DNA of 16,647 nucleotides from Collinsella sp. (GTDB lineage Bacteria > Actinomycetota > Coriobacteriia > Coriobacteriales > Coriobacteriaceae). The translations under genes and the position numbers were made by a program. Under the pieces are notes generated by a model, which had not been told where the DNA came from, searched no databases, and worked only from the letters and a program-made list of their open reading frames with translations. Shown here piece by piece: positions 1 to 7,051 of this stretch (its first letter is position 1; each line of letters opens with the position of its first letter). The stretch is from assembly GCA_019413955.1 (NCBI GenBank), contig DXMX01000033.1:1-16647 (forward strand), in the 5' to 3' direction.

Positions 1-371
1 CGCAGCTGCTCGGCACGGTCGATGATGTAGACCTTTGCCTTGGCGCGGATGGGCGCCAGGGGCACGTCGTCGAGCAGCTCGCGGGTCTGCGCGATGAGGT
101 AGCCCGTAGCACTTTCGGGCGTGTAATAGTGCACGTCGGGATGCGTATGGCGCGCGACGCGCACGCAGCTGTCGCACGAGCCGCAGCCGTCCTGCTCGCA
201 CAGGAATGCCTGGGCAAGCGCCCATGCGGCATCGAGCTTGCCGGCGCCGGGGGCGCCCAAAAACAGGTAGGCGTGCGATGCACGGCCGCTTGCGATGGCG
301 TTGGCCAAAAAGTCGCGCACGCGTTCCTGGGTGTCGAGCTTGGCCAGCAGGCTTGTCTGCGCGGGGGCCAT
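1..371 (-). CDS. holB: DNA polymerase III delta' subunit, N-terminal part (cut by window edge)
   Basis: Only the first 123 codons lie in the window; the gene runs off the left edge. The start is the ATG at 369-371, one base after the tmk stop codon, so the two are surely one operon. The product opens like clamp-loader AAA+ proteins of the DnaX/HolB group: HAYLFLGAPGAGK at residues 33-45 (a Walker A region), a zinc module with Cys58, Cys63, Cys66 and Cys69, and a Walker B-like stretch KVYIID at 113-118. The residue after the P-loop lysine is Leu46 instead of Ser/Thr, as expected for the non-hydrolysing delta' subunit, which helps load the beta clamp. tmk-holB is a common bacterial gene order and supports delta' over DnaX (tau/gamma). 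The family is clear; the subunit choice rests on context and the degenerate P-loop. Confidence 0.88.
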   Translation of the reverse strand, partial: MAPAQTSLLAKLDTQERVRDFLANAIASGRASHAYLFLGAPGAGKLDAAWALAQAFLCEQDGCGSCDSCVRVARHTHPDVHYYTPESATGYLIAQTRELLDDVPLAPIRAKAKVYIIDRAEQL

Positions 372-372
372 G

Positions 373-1056
373 TTACTCGTCCTCCTGGGCAAGCGCGGCG
401 GCGACGGCGTCTTGCGGAATGTCGAGACCGTACGCGCGAACCAGCTCGACCGTCTGCGCGAAGACGTCTGCAATCGACGCAGTGGCGTCGATGAGCTTTA
501 CGCGGTCTGGCTCCTCGGCAGCAATGGCACAAAATCCCTGATAGACGCGCTCCTGGAAGGCCATGCCCTTGGCCTCCATGCGATCGGCCGCACCACGGGC
601 GGCCATGCGCAGCGCCGCCTGCTCGGGCGTGATGTGATAGACGAGCGTAAGCGCCGGATGCGTACCGGCGACAGCCAGGTTGTTGGCATCGCGCACCATC
701 TGACGGTCAAGGCCATCGGCAAACGCCTGATAGCAGGTCGTGGAATCGTAGAAACGGTCGCACAGGACCACCTTGCCGGCAGCGAGGGCGGGCGCGATGA
801 CCTCGTGCACCAGCTGGGCACGCGCGGCCTCGTAGAGCAGTAGCTCGCAGGTGTCGCCCATCGCCGTATTGGCGGGGTCGAGCAGCAGGGCGCGGATCTT
901 TTCGCTGATGGCGGTGCCGCCCGGCTCGCGCAGAGTTACGACCTGATAGCCAGCGAGGTCGAGCGCGCGGGCCAGCAGGCGCGCCTGCGTGGACTTGCCG
1001 GCGCCGTCGACGCCCTCGAGCGTGATAAAGCTATGTTGAGCGGGCTCAAAAGCCAT
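373..1056 (-). CDS. tmk: Thymidylate kinase
   Basis: Phosphorylates dTMP to dTDP with ATP in the cytoplasm, an essential step of dTTP synthesis. The 227-residue product has the P-loop GVDGAGKST (15-23), the REPGGT motif (43-48) and the DRFYDST motif (100-106) that binds the nucleotide base and phosphate. Arg150, Arg154 and Arg159 fall where the LID region lies. Length is near the usual 200-230. The ATG at 1054-1056 follows an AGGAAGG ribosome binding site. The gene is followed after one base by holB, so translation of the two is probably coupled. Its upstream region is shared with the divergent zinc-ribbon gene and holds the nested inverted repeat at 1131-1326. Confidence 0.96.
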   Translation of the reverse strand: MAFEPAQHSFITLEGVDGAGKSTQARLLARALDLAGYQVVTLREPGGTAISEKIRALLLDPANTAMGDTCELLLYEAARAQLVHEVIAPALAAGKVVLCDRFYDSTTCYQAFADGLDRQMVRDANNLAVAGTHPALTLVYHITPEQAALRMAARGAADRMEAKGMAFQERVYQGFCAIAAEEPDRVKLIDATASIADVFAQTVELVRAYGLDIPQDAVAAALAQEDE

Positions 1057-1130
1057 GGGCGCAGCCCCTTCCTACAAGGCGCGTAAATGCAGATATATCA
1101 ACCAAGCCATGATACCCCAGTGCTCGGTGC

Positions 1131-1326
1131 GTCCCCAATGGCTAAAGGTGCCTTTCCAAAGTTGCGGTGAAATAGGGACTGATGGGGGTGCGGACTATTT
1201 CTTGGACCGCGCCTAGGCGTATCCAAGTCCGGACCGCCCCCGCGGTCCAACTTTCTGTCCGCACCCCCGATTGAAGCTCTGAGACCGCCAAACAGTCCCT
1301 ATTTCACCGCAACTTATGATGGGGAC
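1131..1326. repeat. Nested compound inverted repeat between tmk and the zinc-ribbon gene
   Basis: Four layers of complementarity share nearly one centre: gtcccca 1131-1137 with tggggac 1320-1326; a perfect 23-bp pair 1159-1181 with 1293-1315; a perfect 12-bp pair gggggtgcggac 1184-1195 with 1257-1268; and a perfect 10-bp pair ttggaccgcg 1202-1211 with 1241-1250. Inside are short palindromes cgcctaggcg (1210-1219) and gtccggac (1227-1234). I see no open frame with a ribosome binding site here. With the promoter at 1341-1346, this accounts for the 327-base gap 1057-1383. The function is unknown: it could be a folded RNA, a cruciform, or a non-autonomous mobile repeat. Confidence 0.85.
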
Positions 1327-1340
1327 TTTTGGACGCTGGG

Positions 1341-1346
1341 TATAAT
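1341..1346 (+). promoter_or_regulatory. -10 promoter element (TATAAT)
   Basis: A perfect TATAAT lies 37 bases before the ATG at 1384, implying a 5' leader of about 30 bases. No good -35 hexamer is found at the usual spacing (1318-1323 reads gatggg). The outer arm of the nested inverted repeat ends at 1326, so that structure lies where a -35 box or upstream regulator would bind. Confidence 0.6.
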
Positions 1347-1383
1347 CGTCGTATTAATTTGAAATGTGGCGAAAGGAGTGGCA

Positions 1384-2367
1384 ATGTCTCGGTATTGCGC
1401 CTCGTGCGGCAAGCTTCTTGCAGATGATGCCAAGTTCTGCACCTCGTGCGGTGCACCCGTTGAGCAGACAACCGCAAGCAATGGCCAACCCGCGTTTGAG
1501 AAGACCGGCTCCCTCGATACGCCGCAAGCTAAGCCGGACGACCCCCTCGCCTATCGCCCCGACCCCGCCGCCGGCCCTGCAGCGGTCGAAACGACGCAGC
1601 GCATACCCGTCGCGGACACCCCGCCCCAACAGCAACCGGCGTCTACATACGCGTCTGGTTCACCGCAGGCCCCCGCCGCCAAAAAGAGCAGCACCAAGGC
1701 GCTTATCGCCGTTATCGTTGTGCTGGTGGCAATCATCATCGCCTTGGTCATCTTTTTTGTGATCAAGCCGTTCGACAACTCCGCTACGCAGACGACTGCC
1801 GAGGTAGCTAAGCTGCACCATGACGTCGACGACGATGATCTAAAGCCTCTCGGCAATCCCAACAGCCTGTACGACGATGATGACGATGACGACGAGGATG
1901 GCGGCGAAGCAAGCCTCTCCGAACAGAACCTCTACCGTCGCCTGAGTGAATACTACGACCTGCTGGAAGATCTCGATAGCCAGGTCCGTGCCTGCGCAGA
2001 GACGTTTAATGGCAGCTATCTGGAAGAGGATCGTACCACCCGTCAAAATCTCGCTGACGTCGCCGAGCGCACGGAGGACACCATCGAGCAGTATTACGAC
2101 ATTGTCGAGGACCTGGACGTCCCCACAAGCTCTAAGAACTACAGCTCGTGGAAGGACATCATTGCTCTGTACGACGACCTGGATCACCGCATCGATGCGA
2201 TCTGCGATGCCTGGGAGATCAGCTTAAAGTACGCAAAGCCCGCGGACCATAAGAACGAGATCGTGGCGCCGCTGTCGCGCGACAACGTGGCGGGCACCAA
2301 TGACAATAAGTACCGCCTAGACTTTGAGGAGCGCTATCCCGGCGCCAAACCCGTCGAAGTGAACTAA
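1384..2367 (+). CDS. Membrane-anchored zinc-ribbon protein with Asp-rich tract
   Basis: A 327-residue protein of unknown function. It opens with a zinc ribbon: Cys5 and Cys8, then Cys19 and Cys22 (CASCG and CTSCG knuckles). A Pro/Ala/Gln-rich linker covers about 25-100. One strong membrane helix spans about 106-127, preceded by lysines, so the zinc ribbon is predicted cytoplasmic and the C-terminal half outside. After the helix come acidic runs, including seven consecutive Asp at 164-170, then a helical, acidic domain of about 150 residues. The ATG at 1384 is chosen because AAAGGAG at 1372-1378 sits five bases before it; the in-frame GTGs at 1366 and 1378 lack this placement. The gene stands alone between a promoter at 1341 and a terminator at 2447. 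It resembles the general class of zinc-ribbon membrane proteins common in Gram-positive bacteria. Confidence 0.85.
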   Translation: MSRYCASCGKLLADDAKFCTSCGAPVEQTTASNGQPAFEKTGSLDTPQAKPDDPLAYRPDPAAGPAAVETTQRIPVADTPPQQQPASTYASGSPQAPAAKKSSTKALIAVIVVLVAIIIALVIFFVIKPFDNSATQTTAEVAKLHHDVDDDDLKPLGNPNSLYDDDDDDDEDGGEASLSEQNLYRRLSEYYDLLEDLDSQVRACAETFNGSYLEEDRTTRQNLADVAERTEDTIEQYYDIVEDLDVPTSSKNYSSWKDIIALYDDLDHRIDAICDAWEISLKYAKPADHKNEIVAPLSRDNVAGTNDNKYRLDFEERYPGAKPVEVN

Positions 2368-2385
2368 CGCCTTGTCGTTTCCGAG

Positions 2386-2444
2386 CCGGCAGTTAGGGAC
2401 GTTCCTAAACTGCCGGCAGAAAAAGGAATGTCCCTAACTGCCGG
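2386..2444. repeat. Intergenic inverted repeat with GGGAC core
   Basis: Arms of 20 bases, 2386-2405 and 2425-2444, are complementary at 19 positions; the remaining pair is G/T. Each arm contains ccggcagttaggga. Between them lies ctgccggcag (2410-2419), a third copy of the arm's outer seven bases. It sits between the stop of the zinc-ribbon gene and the terminator. It is probably one copy of a dispersed intergenic repeat family. Confidence 0.8.
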
Positions 2445-2446
2445 TC

Positions 2447-2486
2447 AAAAAACGAGCGAGGATCATGGGACCCTCGCTCGTTTTTT
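2447..2486. terminator. Bidirectional intrinsic terminator
   Basis: A perfect 15-bp inverted repeat pairs 2447-2461 with 2472-2486 around a 10-base loop. The A-run on one side and the T-run on the other give a GC-rich stem followed by a U-tract on both strands. It ends the plus-strand zinc-ribbon transcript and the minus-strand topA transcript, whose stop codon is at 2509. Confidence 0.92.
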
Positions 2487-2508
2487 GGGCAATGTTTCGA
2501 CTGCGCCG

Positions 2509-5103
2509 TTACTTGTCGGCGGCTGCTTTCTTGGCAGTCGACTTCTTCGCGGTCGTCTTCTTGGCGGCAGTGGCTTTCTTAGCCGTCGTCTTCTTCGCAG
2601 TCGAGGTCTTCTTCGCCGTGCTCGCCTTGGTCGCAGTCTTGCGGCCGCGGGCGGGCTTCTTCTCCTTGGTCGGGCAGTCCATGTTGACGCAGATACGCCA
2701 CGGACCGCGCGCCGTGTTGACCACCACGATGGGAGCGCCGCACTCGGGACAGGTCTCGCCCGTCGCCTCGAGCTTGCCACGCGCCGGCAGCGGATAGCTC
2801 ACGCCGCAGTCGTCATAGTTGGTGCAGCGGATAAAGCGCTTGCCGCTCTTCTCGCTCTTGTGTGCGATCAGGTCGCCATGGCGTCCTGCCTCGGCGCACA
2901 CCTTGCACTCGCCCACCTTAAGGTCAGGCTCGTAGTTGGTGGGGCATGTGGGGTTCACGCAAATCTCGAAAGCCTTTTGGCGGAACGGCTGGCACTTAAT
3001 GCGCGGCGCACCGCATTCGGGGCACACAGCAGCCTCGCCCTCGAGCGGGCTCACCTTGACGCCGCTCGGCACCGGATAGGTCACGTCGCAGTCGGGCCAG
3101 CCCATGCAGCCGATAAAGCTGCCGCGGGTCTTGGCGCTCGTCTTCATAACCAAGTCCTTGCCGCACTTGGGGCAGGCGCCCACGCGCGCATCGGCCGTGA
3201 CGGCGTCGCTGATAGCATCGCCCAGTTCCTGCGTATGCTTGAGCAGCTCGTCGAGCACACCGGCCAGCAGCGCGCGCGAGTGCGTCACGACATGCTCTTC
3301 GGTGTCCTCGCCGCGCTCCACGCGGGTCATATCGCCATCGAGCTCGCTGGTCATATCGGGGCTCGTGATGCGCGGGGCAAACTGCGACAGTGCATCGATG
3401 ATGGCGATGCCCAGCTTGCTCGGCTCCACGGGATCGTTTTTGAGATAGCGCACGGCGTACAGGCGCTCGATGATGCTCGCGCGCGTGGACTTGGTGCCCA
3501 GGCCGCGCTTTTCCATCTCCTGCACGAGCTTGCCCTGGCTGTAGCGTGCGGGCGGCTCGGTCTGCTTGGCCTCGAGCTTAATGTCGAACACGTCGACCGT
3601 ATCGCCCTGCTCCAGCGGCGGCATCTGCTCGTCGCGCTTGAGTCCATACGGATACGCCTCGCGGAAACCCGGGGTCACGAGCACATCGCCCGAGGCCACG
3701 AACGGCTCACCATTGACGTCGAGCTCGAGCTTGGTGTTCTCGATGGTCGCGGGACCCATGAGCGTTGCCAGGAAGCGACGGGCGATGAGGTCGTAGAGCT
3801 TGCGCTGGCCACCGTCGAGCGCGGACGGATCGCCCTCGCCCGTGGGATAGATAGGCGGGTGGTCGGTGGTTTCGACTTTGCCGCGCGTGGGCTTCATGGG
3901 GCCGGCGAGCACCTTTTTGCACACGGGCGCCAGCGCCGGGTTGATCTTTGCAAGGTCGCTCACCACGGCGCCCAGATCGAGCGTCGCAGGGTACACGGTA
4001 TTATCGACACGCGGGTAGCTGATGAGGCCCGCCATGTAGAGGGACTCGGCGATGCGCATCGTACGCGCAGGCGAGATGCCCTCGGCCGCGGCGGCAGCCT
4101 GCAGCGAGGTGGTCGCAAACGGCGTGGGCGGCTGCTGCTTACGCGAGCGCTTGGTCACCGCGGCAACGGTCGCCGTCGTAGCGCCGTCAACGTGGCCGTA
4201 CGCCGTCTCGGCAGCATCCTTGTCGGTAAAACGCGCCGTCTTGTGCGCGATCTTAAAGCGGTCGTCCTCGGCAGCGCCCTGCGCGGCGCCCATGCCACGG
4301 ATCTGCCAATAGTCTTCGGGCACAAACGCCATGCGCTCGCGCTCGCGCTCGACCACCAGGGCGAGCGTCGGCGTCTGCACGCGGCCGGCGGAACGCACGT
4401 TGCCAAAGCCGCCAAACTTGGCGAGCGTCAGGTAGCGCGTGAGCACCGCGCCCCAAATGAGGTCGATGTGCTGACGGCTCTCGCCGGCGTCGGCCAAGTT
4501 CTGGTCGAGCGAGACGAGATTATCAAAGGCCTGCGTGATCTCGGCCTTGGTAAACGAAGAATACTGGGCGCGGGCGACCGGCAGGTCGGGCGCAACCTCG
4601 CGCACCTTGTTGAGGGCGTCCGAACCGATCAGCTCGCCCTCGCGATCGAAGTCCGTGGCGATGATGACACTGTCGGACTTCTTAGCCAGGTTCTTGAGCG
4701 AGCGAATGAGTTCCTTCTCGGCCGGCAGTTTAATGACCGGTGCCCACGTGAGGTAGGGCAGGCTCTCGAGCTTCCAGCCCTTAATGGAGATACCGTCGGC
4801 AAGGAACGGCTTGCGCTTGGTGTCGTAGGGCGGACGGGCCAGGCCATCGGGTATGTCGGCCGGCAGCATCTCGCCGTCCTCGGTGACCGAATACCAGCCC
4901 AGCTTTTTATCGAACAGCACGCTGTCGCAAAAATCGGGCGCTAGGATGTGACCGGCAAGGCCGATGGTCACGCACTCCTCGCCCTTCCACTCAAAACGGT
5001 AGATGGCGGTGTTGTACACCTTGTCCTTTTTGGGCTTACCCGTGGTCAGCCGCTCGGCAATCTGACGCGCGGCGTCGTTTTTCTCGGCGATGATGAGCTT
5101 CAA
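2509..5103 (-). CDS. topA: DNA topoisomerase I (type IA, archaeal-like) with four zinc ribbons and Lys-rich tail
   Basis: Relaxes negative supercoils through a transient 5'-phosphotyrosine link. The 864-residue protein has an N-terminal TOPRIM domain (IIAEK at 4-8, TDFDREGE at 150-157 with Asp151, Asp153, Glu155) and a catalytic core with active-site Tyr363 in SYPRVDNTVYP. SAGRVQTPT is at 238-246. Four zinc ribbons follow: Cys644/647/666/672, 694/697/715/720, 733/736/760/766 and 785/788/805/810. The last 50 residues are Lys/Ala/Thr repeats (TAKK), like the DNA-binding tails of actinobacterial TopA. The start motif and the YPR-x-DN-x-VYP active site resemble archaeal TopA more than the standard bacterial YPRTDS form. 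The start codon is TTG (5101-5103), with AGGAG six bases upstream. It is the last gene of the tat-hyp run, 54 bases after hypB. Confidence 0.93.
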   Translation of the reverse strand: MKLIIAEKNDAARQIAERLTTGKPKKDKVYNTAIYRFEWKGEECVTIGLAGHILAPDFCDSVLFDKKLGWYSVTEDGEMLPADIPDGLARPPYDTKRKPFLADGISIKGWKLESLPYLTWAPVIKLPAEKELIRSLKNLAKKSDSVIIATDFDREGELIGSDALNKVREVAPDLPVARAQYSSFTKAEITQAFDNLVSLDQNLADAGESRQHIDLIWGAVLTRYLTLAKFGGFGNVRSAGRVQTPTLALVVERERERMAFVPEDYWQIRGMGAAQGAAEDDRFKIAHKTARFTDKDAAETAYGHVDGATTATVAAVTKRSRKQQPPTPFATTSLQAAAAAEGISPARTMRIAESLYMAGLISYPRVDNTVYPATLDLGAVVSDLAKINPALAPVCKKVLAGPMKPTRGKVETTDHPPIYPTGEGDPSALDGGQRKLYDLIARRFLATLMGPATIENTKLELDVNGEPFVASGDVLVTPGFREAYPYGLKRDEQMPPLEQGDTVDVFDIKLEAKQTEPPARYSQGKLVQEMEKRGLGTKSTRASIIERLYAVRYLKNDPVEPSKLGIAIIDALSQFAPRITSPDMTSELDGDMTRVERGEDTEEHVVTHSRALLAGVLDELLKHTQELGDAISDAVTADARVGACPKCGKDLVMKTSAKTRGSFIGCMGWPDCDVTYPVPSGVKVSPLEGEAAVCPECGAPRIKCQPFRQKAFEICVNPTCPTNYEPDLKVGECKVCAEAGRHGDLIAHKSEKSGKRFIRCTNYDDCGVSYPLPARGKLEATGETCPECGAPIVVVNTARGPWRICVNMDCPTKEKKPARGRKTATKASTAKKTSTAKKTTAKKATAAKKTTAKKSTAKKAAADK

Positions 5104-5157
5104 AAGAGGCTCCTATCTCGTATCTCTGCGGCTACGCCCGCCCGTATGGCGGCCGAC

Positions 5158-5841
5158 TTACGCCCTTGCTTGCTCAATCTGCCCGATGAGCCAATCGCAC
5201 CAGGCATCCATGCCCTCGCCCTTGCGCGCGCTCACGGCAAACCGCGGCGCCTGCGGATTGAGGTCATCGAGTGTCTTAGTATACCTATCCATGTCAAAAT
5301 CGAAAGCCGGGGCCACATCGACCTTGTTGAGCAGCTGTGCGCCGGCGTGCTGGAAGATGCCCGGGTACTTGATGGGCTTGTCGTCGCCCTCGGGCACCGA
5401 GAGGATCATGATAGACAGGTTCTCGCCCAGGTCAAAGTCGACTGGGCAGACCAGGTTGCCCACGTTTTCGATAAAGATGACGTCGATGTTTTCCAGACCC
5501 ACAGCCTGGTCGAAGGCGTCAACGGCCTCCATGATCATGTTGCCCTCGAGGTGGCACAGGCCGCCCGTGTTGATTTGGATGGCGGGCATGCCGGCTTCCT
5601 TCATGGTGATGGCGTCGACGTCCGAGGCGATATCGCCCTCGATGACGGCGCAGCGCAAGCCGGCCTTGTCGCGCAGGCGCTCGTTGGTGCCCAGAATCGT
5701 AGTGGTCTTGCCCGAGCCAGGGCTCGACAAGACGTTGATCACATAGGTGCCTGCCTCATTAAATCGCTGACGCAGCTGATCTGCCAGGCGCTCATTGCGC
5801 GACAGGATCGGCGACGCGATATCAATCGTTTTCTCAGCCAT
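5158..5841 (-). CDS. hypB: Hydrogenase/nickel maturation GTPase HypB
   Basis: A SIMIBI-class GTPase that works with HypA to insert nickel into [NiFe]-hydrogenase and sometimes urease. The 227-residue protein has the P-loop SSPGSGKTT (39-47), the segment NTGGLCHLEG (91-100) carrying the metal-binding Cys96 and His97, ENVGNLVCP (125-133) with conserved Cys132, and the G4 motif NKVD (172-175). It lacks the N-terminal CxxCGC high-affinity nickel site of E. coli HypB and any His-rich stretch, so it is a minimal form. AGGAG lies before the ATG. It is 55 bases downstream of hypA, and topA follows after 54 bases. No other hyp gene or hydrogenase is in the window. Confidence 0.95.
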   Translation of the reverse strand: MAEKTIDIASPILSRNERLADQLRQRFNEAGTYVINVLSSPGSGKTTTILGTNERLRDKAGLRCAVIEGDIASDVDAITMKEAGMPAIQINTGGLCHLEGNMIMEAVDAFDQAVGLENIDVIFIENVGNLVCPVDFDLGENLSIMILSVPEGDDKPIKYPGIFQHAGAQLLNKVDVAPAFDFDMDRYTKTLDDLNPQAPRFAVSARKGEGMDAWCDWLIGQIEQARA

Positions 5842-5896
5842 ACTCAGCGCTCCTTACTTTTGCCCCTTTATACCCCGTCCCCAGGTGGCTGATGGG

Positions 5897-6253
5897 CTAA
5901 TCGTCGGGGGTTTCGATTTCGATACTTGCGATGTCGAGTTCGCGGCCGTGCAGCAGGCGCACGTTGGCGCCGCCACATTGGGGACAGCGGCAATGGAAGC
6001 GATCGTGCTCAAAGACCTCCCCGCAGTCCAGACACTCGCTTTGTGGATGGACTTCCTCCACGGCAAGCTCGCAGCCTCGCGTGAGCGGGTCCTCATCGCG
6101 AAATGTCTCCCACGCAAAGTCGAGCGCCTCGCGCACAACTTCGGTCATATCCCCGATACGCAGCGTTACCAAAACGGCGCGCGAGGCCCCCGCCCCACGC
6201 GCCGCGCGAATCACTGTATCGAGTATGCCGTTGACAATGCCAACCTCGTGCAT
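5897..6253 (-). CDS. hypA: Hydrogenase/nickel maturation factor HypA
   Basis: A small nickel chaperone that delivers Ni to hydrogenase large subunits together with HypB. The 118 residues match the usual length. The protein begins MHE, giving the N-terminal nickel ligand His2, and carries the structural zinc site Cys74, Cys77, Cys90, Cys93 (an extra Cys88 is present). The ATG at 6251-6253 is only six bases after the tatC stop, and its GAGGAG ribosome binding site lies at the end of tatC, so it is co-translated with the Tat genes. Confidence 0.95.
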   Translation of the reverse strand: MHEVGIVNGILDTVIRAARGAGASRAVLVTLRIGDMTEVVREALDFAWETFRDEDPLTRGCELAVEEVHPQSECLDCGEVFEHDRFHCRCPQCGGANVRLLHGRELDIASIEIETPDD

Positions 6254-6259
6254 ACCGAT

Positions 6260-7051
6260 TTACTCCTCGTCGTCCTCATCGTCCGAGAACAGGTCCAGAC
6301 GGCTCACAAACAAGCCCTCCTTGCCCTCGCGCGCGGTAATGACCACGCGGGCAATGGCGAGCGAAATCTCGTAGAGCGAGAGCAGGGCACCATACATGAG
6401 GCCCAGCGTAACGGGCGAGCCGTCGGGCGTAATCACAGCCGAGCCCACAAGCAGGCCCACGTACACGTAGCGCCAGGCGCCGCGGAAGGCCGCGTAGGAC
6501 ACGATGTGGAAGACGGACAGGTAGAAGATGATAAGCGGCAGCTCAAACGCCACGCCAAAGCCGATCATAAAGAGCAGCTCCATGTTGACGTAGTTCTCCA
6601 GGTCGGGCAGTGCCGTGGCGACGGCCGAGGTCTCGCCGATAAGCCACTCAAAGCCCGCCGGGATGATGATGAAATAGCAGAAGATGGCGCCCAGGAAGAA
6701 CAGCACCGTCGAGGCGAGCACCGTGGGCACGACCCATTTGCGCTCGTTGGGACGCAGCGCCGGCAGGAAAAATGCTAGAATCTGCCAGATGATCATGGGC
6801 GTGCACATGACCACGGCCATCTTGATGGCCAGCGAGAAGCGCAGGCCAAAGCCGCCGAGCGTGGTGGTGATGTAGAACTTACCGTCCGGCACAAAGGAGC
6901 GGATGGGGTCTTCCAGGATGTCGAGCACCACGGGCGTGGCGAAATACAGCACGATGGCGGCGGCAAACACCGACACGACCACGATAGTCAGGCGGCGACG
7001 GAGCTCTCCCAGGTGATCGAAGAGCGGCATGCGCGCAGGTCCGATAGGCAT
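6260..7051 (-). CDS. tatC: Sec-independent (twin-arginine) translocase TatC
   Basis: The membrane receptor for twin-arginine signal peptides, in the TatABC export pathway for folded proteins. The 263 residues have the family landmarks: HLGELRRR at 13-20 with Glu16, Glu103 in the first cytoplasmic loop (FLPALRPNER), Glu170 in AFELP, and ITPDGSPVT at 207-215. Hydrophobic segments fit the usual six membrane helices. The tail is very acidic (DDEDDEE). Its ATG overlaps the tatA stop as TAATG, and hypA begins six bases after its end. Linking Tat export to nickel-enzyme maturation in one transcript would suit an exported hydrogenase, but that is inference. Confidence 0.96.
   Translation of the reverse strand: MPIGPARMPLFDHLGELRRRLTIVVVSVFAAAIVLYFATPVVLDILEDPIRSFVPDGKFYITTTLGGFGLRFSLAIKMAVVMCTPMIIWQILAFFLPALRPNERKWVVPTVLASTVLFFLGAIFCYFIIIPAGFEWLIGETSAVATALPDLENYVNMELLFMIGFGVAFELPLIIFYLSVFHIVSYAAFRGAWRYVYVGLLVGSAVITPDGSPVTLGLMYGALLSLYEISLAIARVVITAREGKEGLFVSRLDLFSDDEDDEE

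Noticed and set aside
1366..1383. GTG start at 1366 for the zinc-ribbon protein
   Set aside because: The AAAGGAG site lies downstream of it and is correctly spaced for the ATG at 1384.
2428..4944. Long open frame on the plus strand across topA
   Set aside because: It is antisense to a clearly conserved topoisomerase, has no ribosome binding site, and its product is low-complexity Ala/Arg/Leu/His as expected from the codon bias of the opposite strand.
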